This document shows, piece after piece, positions 1 through 8,290 of a stretch of DNA of 64,000 nt. Position 1 is the stretch's first letter; each line of letters begins with the position of its first letter. Source of the DNA: Natronobacillus azotifigens (GTDB lineage: Bacteria > Bacillota > Bacilli > Bacillales > Amphibacillaceae). The stretch is taken from NCBI RefSeq assembly GCF_026805325.1, contig NZ_JAPRAT010000001.1, positions 124,001 to 188,000 on the forward strand, given 5' to 3'. Under the pieces are notes generated by a model. That model searched no databases, was not told the DNA's origin, and saw only the letters and a list, made by a program, of their open reading frames with translations. Both the position numbers and the translations under genes were made by a program.

Positions 1-1
1 T

Positions 2-709
2 TGGCGATTAACAGTAAGAGAAAACCTTGAATATTTTGCAGGTAATCGTGGAGTATCGCGAAAAAATGTAGCAAGTAGAGTGGAAGATTTGTTGCAAAAA
101 TTTCGTTTAAAAGATAAGGAAACGGAATTAGTAAACCGTTTATCTCGCGGGATGCAACAAAAACTTGCCATTGCAGTTGCAATGTTAGCTGATACAGAAG
201 TTATTTTATTAGATGAACCAACATTGGGCTTGGATATTGAAACGGGATATGAAGTTAGAGAAATTTTAAAAGCGATCGCCAAAGAAGAGAATCGCACAGT
301 CATTATTAGTTCCCATGACATGGACGTTATTCAGGATATATGCGAAAGAACGATTATTATTAATCAAGGAAAAGTAGTGACCGATGATCGAATTGAGGAT
401 TTATTAAAATTATTTGAAGTGCGTTCCTACACGATTACATTAGGTGAGCATTTAAATGAGAAACAGGAGCATTTAATCAAGGAAAGATTTCTTGATTATC
501 AATACGAATCCAATCGAATACAACCAAAGCTTAGTGTTGAGTTATTGAAAACGGAAGATATTTATCAATTATTTGACATATTAAAGCTGAACGAAACACC
601 TGTGGAAGCAATTGATCGAGAAATAATTCAATTCGAGCAAGTTTTTATGAAAATAGTAAAGGGGGAAACAACTAATGGAGTGGATCAAGTCAAATCTCAA
701 TCTGTTTAA
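2..709 (+). CDS. ABC transporter ATP-binding protein (5' end outside window)
   Basis: This is the nucleotide-binding subunit of an ABC-2 type exporter, and its reading frame is open from the left edge of the window. Visible motifs are the signature LSRGMQQK, Walker B VILLDEP followed by the D-loop, and the switch histidine in SSHD. The Walker A loop must lie upstream of the window. After about residue 125 (counting visible residues) comes an accessory C-terminal domain usual in this subfamily. The stop lies 35 bp inside the next gene, which encodes the membrane subunit, so the two are translationally coupled. The substrate cannot be read from the sequence; drugs, lipids or a peptide are all possible for the family. 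Confidence 0.93.
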   Translation, partial: WRLTVRENLEYFAGNRGVSRKNVASRVEDLLQKFRLKDKETELVNRLSRGMQQKLAIAVAMLADTEVILLDEPTLGLDIETGYEVREILKAIAKEENRTVIISSHDMDVIQDICERTIIINQGKVVTDDRIEDLLKLFEVRSYTITLGEHLNEKQEHLIKERFLDYQYESNRIQPKLSVELLKTEDIYQLFDILKLNETPVEAIDREIIQFEQVFMKIVKGETTNGVDQVKSQSV

Positions 710-1460
710 AGCGAACTTTCGTAAGGAGACCATTGAATTAAGACGTTATTTACCGAATACAATCGCTATGTTATTAACGGTTTATATAATTTTTATGGCG
801 ATGTTTGCTGGGATCCACTCGGTAGGAGCCCCCGGAACTGTTGATGCAACCATTCAAAATACGATAGTGAACTATATCTTTTGGTATCTAACCATAACCA
901 TTGTCAATGGCCAAGGATATGAGATTCTTACGGAAGCTACTCGAGGAACATTTGAACAGCTAGGAATGTCACCTAGTGGTATTTGGAGGATCTTATCAGC
1001 AAGACTATTGGCGCAAGGAATATTAACGGCGGCGATGATGATTGTCTTACTTTATTTGTCTATGTTAACAACTGGTCAATCGTTAAATGTTGATTTTGTA
1101 ACAATCATACCGATTTTCTTACTTACTTGTATTAGCATGTTCGGTCTGTCGTTCATTATTGCTGGATTAACAGTAATTGTGAAGCAAATCCAAGCTTTTT
1201 TACAGATCTTTCAATTTGTTCTAGCAGCGTTAACGTTTGTTTCCCTGTCTAGAGCCCCATTTCTTGTGTTTTTTCCTATTACGAAAGGCGTGGATATGAT
1301 TCGTGCAGTGATGGTAGAAGGGCTAACACTTAATGAATTAGGTTTCTCAAATTTCCTCGTATTAACTACAAATGCACTTGTCTATTTCATCATTGGATTA
1401 GCTACTTACTTATATTGTGAACGTTATGCAATGAAAAAAGGGTTGTTAGCTCATTATTAA
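675..1460 (+). CDS. ABC-2 type transporter permease
   Basis: This is a 261-residue membrane subunit of the exporter whose ATPase ends inside it. It has about six hydrophobic segments (roughly residues 28-50, 65-85, 110-135, 142-165, 170-195 and 230-250), the pattern of ABC-2 permeases such as the DrrB/NodJ group. The ATG is preceded by AAAGGGGGAAA at a good distance. A Rho-independent terminator follows immediately, so the transcript ends here. Substrate unknown. Confidence 0.88.
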   Translation: MEWIKSNLNLFKANFRKETIELRRYLPNTIAMLLTVYIIFMAMFAGIHSVGAPGTVDATIQNTIVNYIFWYLTITIVNGQGYEILTEATRGTFEQLGMSPSGIWRILSARLLAQGILTAAMMIVLLYLSMLTTGQSLNVDFVTIIPIFLLTCISMFGLSFIIAGLTVIVKQIQAFLQIFQFVLAALTFVSLSRAPFLVFFPITKGVDMIRAVMVEGLTLNELGFSNFLVLTTNALVYFIIGLATYLYCERYAMKKGLLAHY

Positions 1461-1484
1461 TAGATCGTTTGATTGAATCATAAC

Positions 1485-1520
1485 AAAAAGGTTTCTGTCC
1501 ATGTGACGGAAACCTTTTTT
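1485..1520 (+). terminator. Rho-independent terminator after the ABC-2 exporter
   Basis: An 11-bp stem AAAAAGGTTTC / GAAACCTTTTT, with a further GTC/GAC pairing inside, runs into a T tract. It lies 25 bp past the permease stop. Confidence 0.85.
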
Positions 1521-1558
1521 ACAAGATAAGAAAGTTAAAAATTAGCTTTATAGCGATA

Positions 1559-1736
1559 TTTATCACGGAGCAATCGTCCGTAAGACTCCCATTTCAAAAC
1601 AACGAGAATATCAAGTTGTTTAAGTGGGAGTAACGGACGCTAGCACCCCAAATGGTTCAAGGGCCTTTAGGGCTAACAATCAGTGGGGGAATATCTAAAA
1701 ACCTAAAAACCTCCACTGAATGAAGTTTCACTTTAT
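1559..1736 (+). repeat. TTTAT-flanked dispersed repeat (family 1), copy 1
   Basis: This is a family-1 copy with TTTAT at both ends. It keeps the left hairpin (CGTCCGT/ACGGACG outer arms, then the inner arms) and the right CAATCAGTGG-type hairpin. The optional 24-bp middle module is shortened here: only one of its two CCTTTAGG units remains, as expected for a deletion between direct repeats. The loop segment of the right hairpin carries a duplicated CCTAAAAA. The copy lies just after the ABC exporter terminator. Confidence 0.9.
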
Positions 1737-1751
1737 CGTTGTTAAATCTTA

Positions 1752-1880
1752 AAGATGCAAAAGATTTTCTAGTATAACAGTAGGATCTACCGTTTTACTT
1801 ATTGGAAAGTGTCACACTATAGCTTGTCACCATTAACCCCTTTCCGAATATATCTTCTTATTGTTTTTTTAAAGGACCGG
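1752..1880 (+). repeat. Second dispersed repeat (family 2), copy A
   Basis: This copy shares GATGCAAAAGATTTTCTAGT and the following ATAACAGTAG with the copy at 13995. It also shares the core GAAAGTGTCAC.CTATAG.CTTGTCACC with the copies at 10081, 14104 and 38449. It lies 15 bp downstream of family-1 copy 1. The two abutting palindromes seen at 14108-14147 are collapsed here to a single stretch. An open frame that crosses it (1809-2099) does not look coding. Between here and 2015 I see nothing else. Confidence 0.7.
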
Positions 1881-2015
1881 GTGAACTTTTTCGGTTTTTC
1901 TTCTAATCTGTTTACCTTGGATTTTTTGCAAAAAAAGCAGTCGGATTATATTCTCCACAAGAAAAAAATACAAGAAGTAGAGAAGTCCTTCCTCCCAGTA
2001 AAAAAATCACTTTTT

Positions 2016-2420
2016 TCAACGAAACACTACCGTGCGGTCTTTTTGAATATTAGGAATTGGATTGACGGATTGTTTAGGAAAAATAAATGTCCAAGGTAGC
2101 GTGGTTTTAGGAGGGATAACTAATTTAGAAATGGTAAATACTTGTTTCGCGATTTCTTGGTTGAAACGATAATATTTAATCATTTCATTGACTATTGTTA
2201 AACGATCTTGACTATCATTTACGATAAATGCACTAATTAACAACTCATCCTGATGGTTTTTTGCTTGCCAAAACGGAAGAAGTTTTATGTTTGTTTCACT
2301 TAATAATAGAGCAGCGTTAGAATCATATTCGTCTATCTGATGAAAGAAGTGTTGAATATCTGTTTGATCACGTGAAGAAATGGTGTGAGCCCAAGAAGAT
2401 TCAAATTGTAATTTTTGCAT
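2016..2420 (-). CDS. SLAP domain-containing protein
   Basis: This 134-residue soluble protein starts MQKLQFESSW and contains LLPFWQAKNH, followed by the ending VIPPKTTLPWTFIFPKQ. These match the SLAP domain of Bacillaceae proteins linked to the accessory Sec/S-layer system. It has no signal peptide or membrane segment. The ATG is preceded by AAAGGAG. It sits alone on the minus strand, 63 bp downstream of ispA, and may be transcribed on its own. The family assignment is from memory of the motif, and the biochemical role is not established. Confidence 0.7.
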   Translation of the reverse strand: MQKLQFESSWAHTISSRDQTDIQHFFHQIDEYDSNAALLLSETNIKLLPFWQAKNHQDELLISAFIVNDSQDRLTIVNEMIKYYRFNQEIAKQVFTISKLVIPPKTTLPWTFIFPKQSVNPIPNIQKDRTVVFR

Positions 2421-2483
2421 GAAGGTAAAACTCCTTTTTTCGAGATAATATTAGTATAGCGAAAGTCGTGTTGAGTAGGAAGG

Positions 2484-3455
2484 TTAGATGATTAATTGTG
2501 AGACTGATTCGTTTTTGAATTGGTTAAATGAATCGGTTAATTGATCAAGCAGGTTGAGGTATAATAGGCCATTCCCTTCTAACGTAGCAGGGTAACCTAA
2601 AGAAATCGTTCGTTTAATCAATTGAGCGTATAGTTCCGGTTCACTTAGGGTACGATTAAATTGTTTCTTTGTAATATTTTTAAGAAGTGCAAGGCTTCCA
2701 GAAACGTGTGGTGCTGCCATCGATGTACCACTTAGCGTTGCATAACCTCCATGTAAATAGGTGGAATTGATCCCTTCTCCTGGAGCAACAAGATCGATTT
2801 TGTTATTTGAATTTGAGAAAATCGACGTGTTTTTTTCAAAATTAACCGCACCAACACTAATCACTTCTTGATAAGAAGCAGGAAAATCAACTTCATCTGT
2901 TCGATGATCACCATCGCCATCATTACCTGCGGCACACACAACGGGAATATGATGATCTAGAACTGCTTTTTTAATGACCTTAAATAGACCATTATGTGGA
3001 AAGGGTCCTCCTAATGACAGTGAAATAATATCCACATCTCTATCAATGGCATAATTTATTCCACGGATTAGCCAATCATATTCTCCATAACCATCACGAT
3101 TGAGGACTTTTACAATTAACAAATTCACCATAGGTGCAACCCCGACAATTCCATTAGTGTCTTGCGAAGCTCCAATAATTCCAGCTACGTGCGTTCCGTG
3201 ACCCTGATAGTCTTGAAAATTATTTCTTGCCCATTGATCATCATCCGTAAAGTTTTGGCCTCCAATGATTCGGTCTTTTAAATCACTATGATTGATGTCA
3301 CAACCGGTGTCAAGGATAGCAATGGTAATATTTTCTCCTCTTGTTTGCTCCCAAATTTTTGGCGCTTGAATAAGTTGAACCCCTTTTGGGATTTTATCAA
3401 TTGTATTCGATTTTTTGATTATATGGAAGTCGGCAATGCGAATTGGACGATGCAT
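2484..3455 (-). CDS. ispA: intracellular subtilisin-type serine protease
   Basis: This is a 323-residue S8 protease with no secretion signal. It has a short N-terminal extension instead of an export pre-pro region, which is characteristic of the intracellular subtilisins (IspA) of Bacillus. The catalytic triad is visible as Asp49 (ILDTGCD), His86 (GHGTHVAG) and Ser245 (GTSMAAPHVSG), with the oxyanion Asn178 (AAGNDGDGD). In the family the N-terminal extension inhibits the enzyme until it is clipped, and the protease degrades cytosolic protein in stationary phase. The start ATG has a strong GGGAGGTGA site. It is monocistronic by spacing. Confidence 0.93.
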   Translation of the reverse strand: MHRPIRIADFHIIKKSNTIDKIPKGVQLIQAPKIWEQTRGENITIAILDTGCDINHSDLKDRIIGGQNFTDDDQWARNNFQDYQGHGTHVAGIIGASQDTNGIVGVAPMVNLLIVKVLNRDGYGEYDWLIRGINYAIDRDVDIISLSLGGPFPHNGLFKVIKKAVLDHHIPVVCAAGNDGDGDHRTDEVDFPASYQEVISVGAVNFEKNTSIFSNSNNKIDLVAPGEGINSTYLHGGYATLSGTSMAAPHVSGSLALLKNITKKQFNRTLSEPELYAQLIKRTISLGYPATLEGNGLLYLNLLDQLTDSFNQFKNESVSQLII

Positions 3456-3703
3456 GTCTATTCACCTCCCTCTATGTAAAGTTTAGCAAGTTTTTTTCTT
3501 TGTGAATAGATACAAACATGCAAATTGAAAAGATCGGGTGTTTTCCTCATTGTATTCTCGAAAAACAGAAGGGGAAAATTGTTTATTTCTACCAGAGTTT
3601 TGTGCCATATTATCATTTCTCGAAGGATGGAAGTATCAATTAAATGGTTGTTCCGATGTAAACTTAACGCTACAATAAAATTAATTATAAAGGAGGGAAA
3701 AAT

Positions 3704-4747
3704 ATGAAACACAACGAAAAAGTACAATTAATCAAACAGTTAGTAAAAATTCCGAGTCCTTCAGGGCACACAGGTGAAGTGATTCAGTTCGTAGAAAAAT
3801 ACTTTCAAGATTTAGGTGTCGAAACCACAAGAAACCGTAAAGGAGGTCTGATTGTTACATTACCGGGGGAAAATGGTCAAGAACAGCGGATGTTAACCGC
3901 TCATGTAGATACGCTTGGTGCAATGGTAAAAGAAGTGAAATCAGACGGTCGTTTAAAGCTCGATCTCATTGGGGGCTTTCGCTACAATGCAATTGAAGGC
4001 GAATATTGTCAAATCGAAACTGCTTCTGGAAAGACATTTACAGGGACGATTCTAATGCATCAGACTTCTGTACATGTATATCAAGATGCAGGAACAGCTG
4101 AACGTAATCAAGATAATATGGAAGTTCGAATTGATGAGAAAGTAGAAAGTGCAGAAGACGTACGAGAACTCGGTATTGAAGTAGGTGACTTTGTTACGTT
4201 TGATCCTCGGGTAGAAACAACAAAAGCTGGTTTTATTAAATCTAGACATTTAGATGATAAAGCGAGTGTAGCGATATTAATGCATGTTATTAAACGATTA
4301 ATCCGTGAGGGTATCCAATTACCGTACACTACACATTTTCTTATCTCAAATAATGAGGAAATAGGCTATGGTGGAAACTCTAATATCCCTTCAGAAACAG
4401 TAGAGTATTTAGCAGTTGATATGGGTGCGATGGGAGATGGTCAGTCTACGGACGAATACACTGTTTCTATTTGTGTGAAAGATGCGAGTGGTCCTTATCA
4501 TTATGGCTTACGTAAACATCTAGTAGAACTAGCAGAAAAACATAATGTAAGCTATCAGTTGGATATTTATCCTTATTATGGGTCTGATGCATCCGCAGCA
4601 ATTAGCGCTGGACATGATATTGTACACGGCTTAATTGGACCAGGGATTGATTCCTCACATGCTTATGAACGTACACATGAAGAAGCACTTGAGCATACGG
4701 AGCAATTAATCTATCATTATCTCTTATCTAACATAGTAAGTTATTGA
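3704..4747 (+). CDS. M42 family metallopeptidase (aminopeptidase/endoglucanase-like)
   Basis: This 347-residue cytosolic peptidase belongs to the M42 family, whose members are dinuclear-metal aminopeptidases that form tetrahedral dodecamers. The metal and catalytic residues are visible: His in LTAHVDTLG, Asp in SRHLDDKAS, the Glu pair in ISNNEEIGYGG, Asp in AVDMGAMGDG, and His near the end in IDSSHAYERTH. Its length is usual for the family, and it is related to B. subtilis YsdC/YtoP. AAAGGAGGG precedes the ATG. It likely finishes peptide breakdown; its neighbour IspA is also an intracellular protease, though divergently transcribed. Confidence 0.9.
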   Translation: MKHNEKVQLIKQLVKIPSPSGHTGEVIQFVEKYFQDLGVETTRNRKGGLIVTLPGENGQEQRMLTAHVDTLGAMVKEVKSDGRLKLDLIGGFRYNAIEGEYCQIETASGKTFTGTILMHQTSVHVYQDAGTAERNQDNMEVRIDEKVESAEDVRELGIEVGDFVTFDPRVETTKAGFIKSRHLDDKASVAILMHVIKRLIREGIQLPYTTHFLISNNEEIGYGGNSNIPSETVEYLAVDMGAMGDGQSTDEYTVSICVKDASGPYHYGLRKHLVELAEKHNVSYQLDIYPYYGSDASAAISAGHDIVHGLIGPGIDSSHAYERTHEEALEHTEQLIYHYLLSNIVSY

Positions 4748-4821
4748 TAAAACTTGGAGCAGACATGTTCGCTTAAAATTTTCAATAAAAATAATTTTAT
4801 AACTAAAGTCCTGAATTCAAT

Positions 4822-4868
4822 GATAAGCAGTGGCGTTATCTATCAAAAGTCCCACTGCTTATCTTTTC
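4822..4868 (+). terminator. Rho-independent terminator after the M42 peptidase
   Basis: A 12-bp stem GATAAGCAGTGG / CCACTGCTTATC with a 17-nt loop is followed by TTTTC. It lies about 75 bp past the stop. Confidence 0.7.
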
Positions 4869-5162
4869 AACTTTCTGCTTAAACAGATTGCATTCGGGTA
4901 TAGTTAACACACGCACGAATACGAAAAATGTTGTGGTTTGAGGATAAATAGCAAGAGTAGATCCTAAAAGCTTGGTAAAAAAATGCATAGCAGGAATAGT
5001 GCGATGATCATCTACTAGCAATAAAGTTATTTATGGATAGAAATCAATACGCTTCTCGATTTGCTGGTCAAAGACGTTAATGTAGAACAATGTAAAGCGA
5101 ACATCAAGCATTTACCAAAGTTAAACAACTCTTTTTTCGTTTGTAGGCTGTAAGGAGGATGC
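4869..5162. other. Intergenic stretch upstream of the unknown 202-residue protein
   Basis: No convincing gene is seen. A 61-codon minus-strand frame (4836-5021) overlaps the terminator and has no ribosome site. On the plus strand a short frame around 5045-5148 (…LLDLLVKDVNVEQCKANIK…) reads like protein but has no start, so it may be a relic. Confidence 0.4.
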
Positions 5163-5771
5163 ATGATGGGACATGACAGGACTGCAATGGCATATATAAG
5201 AGATTTTTTTTTGGCAGATAAAATGTTAAACGGTGAGGACTTTGAGGTTATATCATTTATAGCTGTTGAGCCAGGTAAACCAATTTATTCAATCGATCGC
5301 TTTTTAGGTATAAATAGTAAGGAAATATTGCGTTTTCGAAATGCTAAAGATACCTTACTTCATCTTTCCACGCTTGTGGATGTTAGTAAACAGAAGTATA
5401 TCACACCTACTCCGATAAAAAAGAGCAATAATATGATTTATTTATATAAGTTGGATGTTCCACTTGATATCGATATTGCAGTTGCGACAGGCTTAGGTGT
5501 TTTTAGGATGTTAAAAGGGGAATATCAAGGTAAATTTTTGTATTATTCAATTGAGCAGGTATACAATGATGAGCCAGGGGATATTGCTTGTCTTATCAAT
5601 GATTGGATTAGACTTAAGCTGTATATTCAAATTATGCGTGCAAATGATTTTATAGACCTCTCCTTAGCTAGTGAATGGAGAAAAAACCGAAACGAACTGT
5701 TGAAATTTATTGTAGGAGATACAAAGATTATTGAACAAATATTAGATTCAATTTTTTTGAAAGATACTTGA
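5163..5771 (+). CDS. hypothetical protein, 202 residues
   Basis: I do not recognise this protein. It is soluble, with no signal peptide or membrane segment, and has mixed alpha/beta composition. The first half holds RDFFLADKMLNGEDFEVISFIAVEPGKPIYSID, and the C-terminal half is rich in aromatic and charged residues. The start is well supported by AAGGAGG 4 nt before ATG; a second ATG directly follows (5166) and is equally possible. It stands alone with its own terminator. Codon use resembles its neighbours, so it is likely a real, expressed gene. Confidence 0.7.
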   Translation: MMGHDRTAMAYIRDFFLADKMLNGEDFEVISFIAVEPGKPIYSIDRFLGINSKEILRFRNAKDTLLHLSTLVDVSKQKYITPTPIKKSNNMIYLYKLDVPLDIDIAVATGLGVFRMLKGEYQGKFLYYSIEQVYNDEPGDIACLINDWIRLKLYIQIMRANDFIDLSLASEWRKNRNELLKFIVGDTKIIEQILDSIFLKDT

Positions 5772-5795
5772 GTAAATGCTATCATACAATCTGCA

Positions 5796-5835
5796 AAAGA
5801 GGGTAACCAAATAATATGGTTACTGTCTTTTTTTT
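5796..5835 (+). terminator. Rho-independent terminator
   Basis: The stem GTAACCA / TGGTTAC, extended by AAAGA/TCTTT pairing, runs into eight T residues, 25 bp after the 202-residue gene. Confidence 0.8.
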
Positions 5836-6040
5836 ACGTCCATACATGGAGATATTACAAATTGTTGCTTACTGAGATTCATTTAAATTTTCACACAGAA
5901 TGGCATAACAACAGTTATTTCATAACAAGTTCAGACTAACTGAAGTTTAGGGTTGCATTTTTGAAAAGTATCAGGTGGAATAAGTATAAATGTTAATGGA
6001 TTAAGATATCTATTTTTAACTTCTTAGGAGGATACGTCAA

Positions 6041-6193
6041 ATTAAAGTATGGTTTGATGGTAGCAAGCTGTATTCTGTTACCATTGGTCCTGGCATAGAA
6101 CGCAACGCTTTCCTATTTTCAAACAATATTCCAAATTACTTTACCTATCGTAGTAATTATGTTATCGTTAAATTACTACGACAGACAAAGTAA
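6041..6193 (+). other. possible 50-codon small ORF or gene relic with an ATT start
   Basis: A frame open from 6020 to a TAA at 6191-6193 reads IKVWFDGSKLYSVTIGPG and onward in plausible protein-like sequence. A perfect AGGAGG at 6026-6031 sits 9 nt before an ATT codon, the only start-like codon at the right distance. ATT starts are very rare, so this may be the relic of a longer gene that lost its ATG. It lies upstream of, and on the same strand as, padR. Confidence 0.3.
6148..6181. promoter_or_regulatory. 11-bp inverted repeat upstream of padR
   Basis: TCGTAGTAATT and AATTACTACGA are perfect inverted arms separated by 12 nt and end 48 bp before the padR start. PadR regulators commonly bind their own promoters, so this is a candidate operator. 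It also lies inside the possible small ORF. Confidence 0.4.
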
Positions 6194-6229
6194 TTGACGA
6201 GATGATTAAGTAATGAAGGAGGGGGTAAA

Positions 6230-6577
6230 TTGATCAGTAGTGATGTAATTCGTGGTTACAATGACACCATCATCTTATATTTATTGATAGAGACACCTTC
6301 ATATGGCTATGAAATTTCAAAAAAAATTAAACAACTTTCCAATGACAGATATGTGATTAAAGAAACAACATTATACTCTGCATTTAGCCGTTTGGAAAAA
6401 AAAGGCTACGTTGAATCGTTTTACCAAGACAAATCTCATGGGAAAAGAAGAACGTATTATCGAATTACGGAAGCAGGGTTAGCATATTATCAAGAAAAGT
6501 GTCAAGAGTGGGAAATTACCAAAAACGTTGTTAATCAATTTATTAAGGGGGTAGATGAAGAGTGGAAACAATTATGA
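6230..6577 (+). CDS. PadR family transcriptional regulator
   Basis: This 115-residue winged-helix regulator has the PadR N-terminal domain. Motifs are ILYLLIETPSYGYEISKKI, then TTLYSAFSRLEKKGYVES and the wing GKRRTYYRITEAGLAYY. It has a short C-terminal helix, as in the two-gene PadR/HAAS modules. The start is TTG at 6230, supported by GAAGGAGGGGG; no ATG fits. Its stop lies 16 bp inside the next gene, a membrane protein with a HAAS-type N-terminus. This pairing is common in Firmicutes, where the regulator controls its own operon. Confidence 0.9.
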   Translation: MISSDVIRGYNDTIILYLLIETPSYGYEISKKIKQLSNDRYVIKETTLYSAFSRLEKKGYVESFYQDKSHGKRRTYYRITEAGLAYYQEKCQEWEITKNVVNQFIKGVDEEWKQL

Positions 6578-7536
6578 ATTATTTAGATAACATGTTTAGT
6601 CGGTTGCCAAACACAAAAGAAATGCAAGGGATAAAGCAAGAGATGCTAGCGAATATGGAAGACAAATATCATGAACTGATTGAAGCAGGTAAATCTGAGC
6701 ACGAGGCCATCGGAATTGTAATATCAGAATTTGGTAATATTGATGAATTAATCGAAGTGTTAGGAGTTGTTCCTGAATCAAATCAAGAGCCAGTTCCGAC
6801 ACTGACTACAACGGAAATTAATGATTACTTGGAAACAAATAAGAAGTCAGGTATTTTGGTTGGGGTTGGTGTAGGATTGATTATTTTAGGGGCAGCACTT
6901 TTAATTTTAATCACACAATTAATGGAAGATGGGTATATTCAAGTGTTTGAAGGAAGGATGGTAGACGTTATTGGTCTTATCCCTTTGTTTCTATTTGTCA
7001 CCATCGCTGTTGGCATGTTTATTATCGCGGATAGCATGATGAAGAAATTTAGTTTTACTCAGAGTGATTTTCACATACAGTTACACGAGAAAGAAAGGTT
7101 AGAACAAGAGAATCAGCAGTTTCAGCAAACACATGTAAGAACAACTATTACTGGTGTTGCTCTTTGTATCCTTGCACCAATGATTTTAATTATCTCTTCA
7201 GTATTTCATGATAATGCTTCTGTATATGGAGTTGTCCTCCTATTGTTAATGGTGACGATTGCGGTGTTTTTGTTTATCTATTATGGTCGAATAAAAGAAG
7301 GATATAACACATTATTACATTTAGAAGAACATGCTATTCCAAAAAAAGTACAAAAAAAAGAAGACAAAGTAATCGGCGCAGTTGCAAGTATTATATGGCC
7401 ATTGGCTGTAATAGTATTCCTAATAAGTGGATTAGTCTATCATCAGTGGCATATAAACTGGATTGTCTTCCCGATCACTGGTTTATTGTTTGCGATGTTT
7501 AGTGGTGCATATTCCATTTGGAAAAGAGAAGGTTAG
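6562..7536 (+). CDS. HAAS/permease-prefix domain membrane protein
   Basis: This 324-residue protein has an N-terminal cytoplasmic helical domain (about residues 1-75, with EMQGIKQEMLANMEDKYHELIEAGKSEHEA) of the HAAS/DUF1700-like class that travels with PadR regulators. It is followed by about six transmembrane segments in three pairs (about 95-118, 135-158, 195-215, 220-240, 270-290, 295-315). A short coiled stretch (about 172-190) lies between the membrane halves. The GTG start at 6562 follows GGGGG at a good distance and overlaps padR, which argues for coupling. Function unknown; likely the target or partner of the regulator in envelope stress. Confidence 0.75.
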   Translation: METIMNYLDNMFSRLPNTKEMQGIKQEMLANMEDKYHELIEAGKSEHEAIGIVISEFGNIDELIEVLGVVPESNQEPVPTLTTTEINDYLETNKKSGILVGVGVGLIILGAALLILITQLMEDGYIQVFEGRMVDVIGLIPLFLFVTIAVGMFIIADSMMKKFSFTQSDFHIQLHEKERLEQENQQFQQTHVRTTITGVALCILAPMILIISSVFHDNASVYGVVLLLLMVTIAVFLFIYYGRIKEGYNTLLHLEEHAIPKKVQKKEDKVIGAVASIIWPLAVIVFLISGLVYHQWHINWIVFPITGLLFAMFSGAYSIWKREG

Positions 7537-7633
7537 TTATTATAAGCACAAAAGCGCAGAGCGTTGGTCTATTCTGTTCTGTTCTGAAAAGTTATCCTTA
7601 GCTAAACGAATTTTATAATTTTCTAGATAACTA

Positions 7634-7670
7634 AGAAAAAGAGCTTCCGTTCGAACTGGAAGCTCTACTA
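7634..7670 (-). terminator. Terminator of the sspH-type gene
   Basis: The 8-bp stem GAGCTTCC / GGAAGCTC with a 9-nt loop is followed on the minus strand by TTTTTC. It lies 12 bp past the sspH stop. The plus-strand side has only a weak T run. Confidence 0.75.
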
Positions 7671-7676
7671 TATTTA

Positions 7677-7856
7677 CTAATGCTCTTCTAGTTCTTTTAC
7701 AGGAACGCTTTGTTTCTGTTCGGGTTGATCAAGCGGGTGTATCGTTGCTAAGCCTTTATCTTGATCTACGTGTTCGATATAGATTTTTTTCCCTTGACAT
7801 GTGACGTTAATCATTTCTGGAGAGGAAGTAATATCTTGTGCGCGCTGTGCATCCAT
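7677..7856 (-). CDS. sspH: H-type small acid-soluble spore protein
   Basis: This 59-residue protein begins MDAQRAQDITSSPEMINVTC and carries the family pattern IYIEHVDQDKGLATIHPLD followed by QSVPVKELEE, as in SspH. These proteins are made in the forespore under sigma G and packaged in the spore core. The frame can be extended to a GTG four codons upstream, but the ATG at 7856 matches the family N-terminus and sits 5 nt after AAAGGTGGTG. This gene is direct evidence of a spore former. Confidence 0.88.
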   Translation of the reverse strand: MDAQRAQDITSSPEMINVTCQGKKIYIEHVDQDKGLATIHPLDQPEQKQSVPVKELEEH

Positions 7857-7868
7857 AGTTGCCACCAC

Positions 7869-8290
7869 CTTTATACATTACTAAGGATATTATGTGGAAC
7901 TAGCCGTTTTTTATACTCAAGAGCATAAAGGAATGAATAATTTCCATTGAATTTTACTAGTGATCGTGTTATATTGATTTAGCGATGAGCTATTTTGCAT
8001 AAGACGAGCCATATGCCTCCGGGCTAAACGTTGAATGTGGTCAACGGTGCTTCGCCGCAAAACGTACATGAAAAAAAGTCGATACCAATTGGTATCGACT
8101 TTTTTGGTTATTTTACATACATTTGTGAAGAATAAACATTGATTTGACATTTGCATTCAGAATTGAATCAAACTACTTGGTGCTTCTTACTCGTTACGTC
8201 AGAAAAAGTACTTCTTTTAAGTTGGATTCACTTGGTTCAAAGCGATAGCGTCCGTTACATCAGAGGAAACAATAACGAGGCTAACAACAC
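7869..8290. other. Intergenic region with a perfect palindrome and possible relics
   Basis: A perfect 32-bp palindrome with arms AAAAAGTCGATACCAA / TTGGTATCGACTTTTT lies at about 8074-8105 and could act as a bidirectional terminator. To its left, a minus-strand frame around 7990-8070 reads YVLRRSTVDHIQRLARRHMAR and looks protein-like but has no ribosome site, so it may be a decayed gene. At about 8238-8270, GGTTCAAAGCGATAGCGTCCGTTAC-like sequence resembles a worn piece of the family-1 repeat. Confidence 0.45.

Noticed and set aside
1809..2099. 96-codon plus-strand frame
   Set aside because: It overlaps the family-2 repeat and the 3' end of the SLAP gene, has no ribosome site, and its sequence is low-complexity.
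4836..5021. 61-codon minus-strand frame
   Set aside because: Starts without a ribosome site and runs into the terminator of the M42 gene; composition not convincing.
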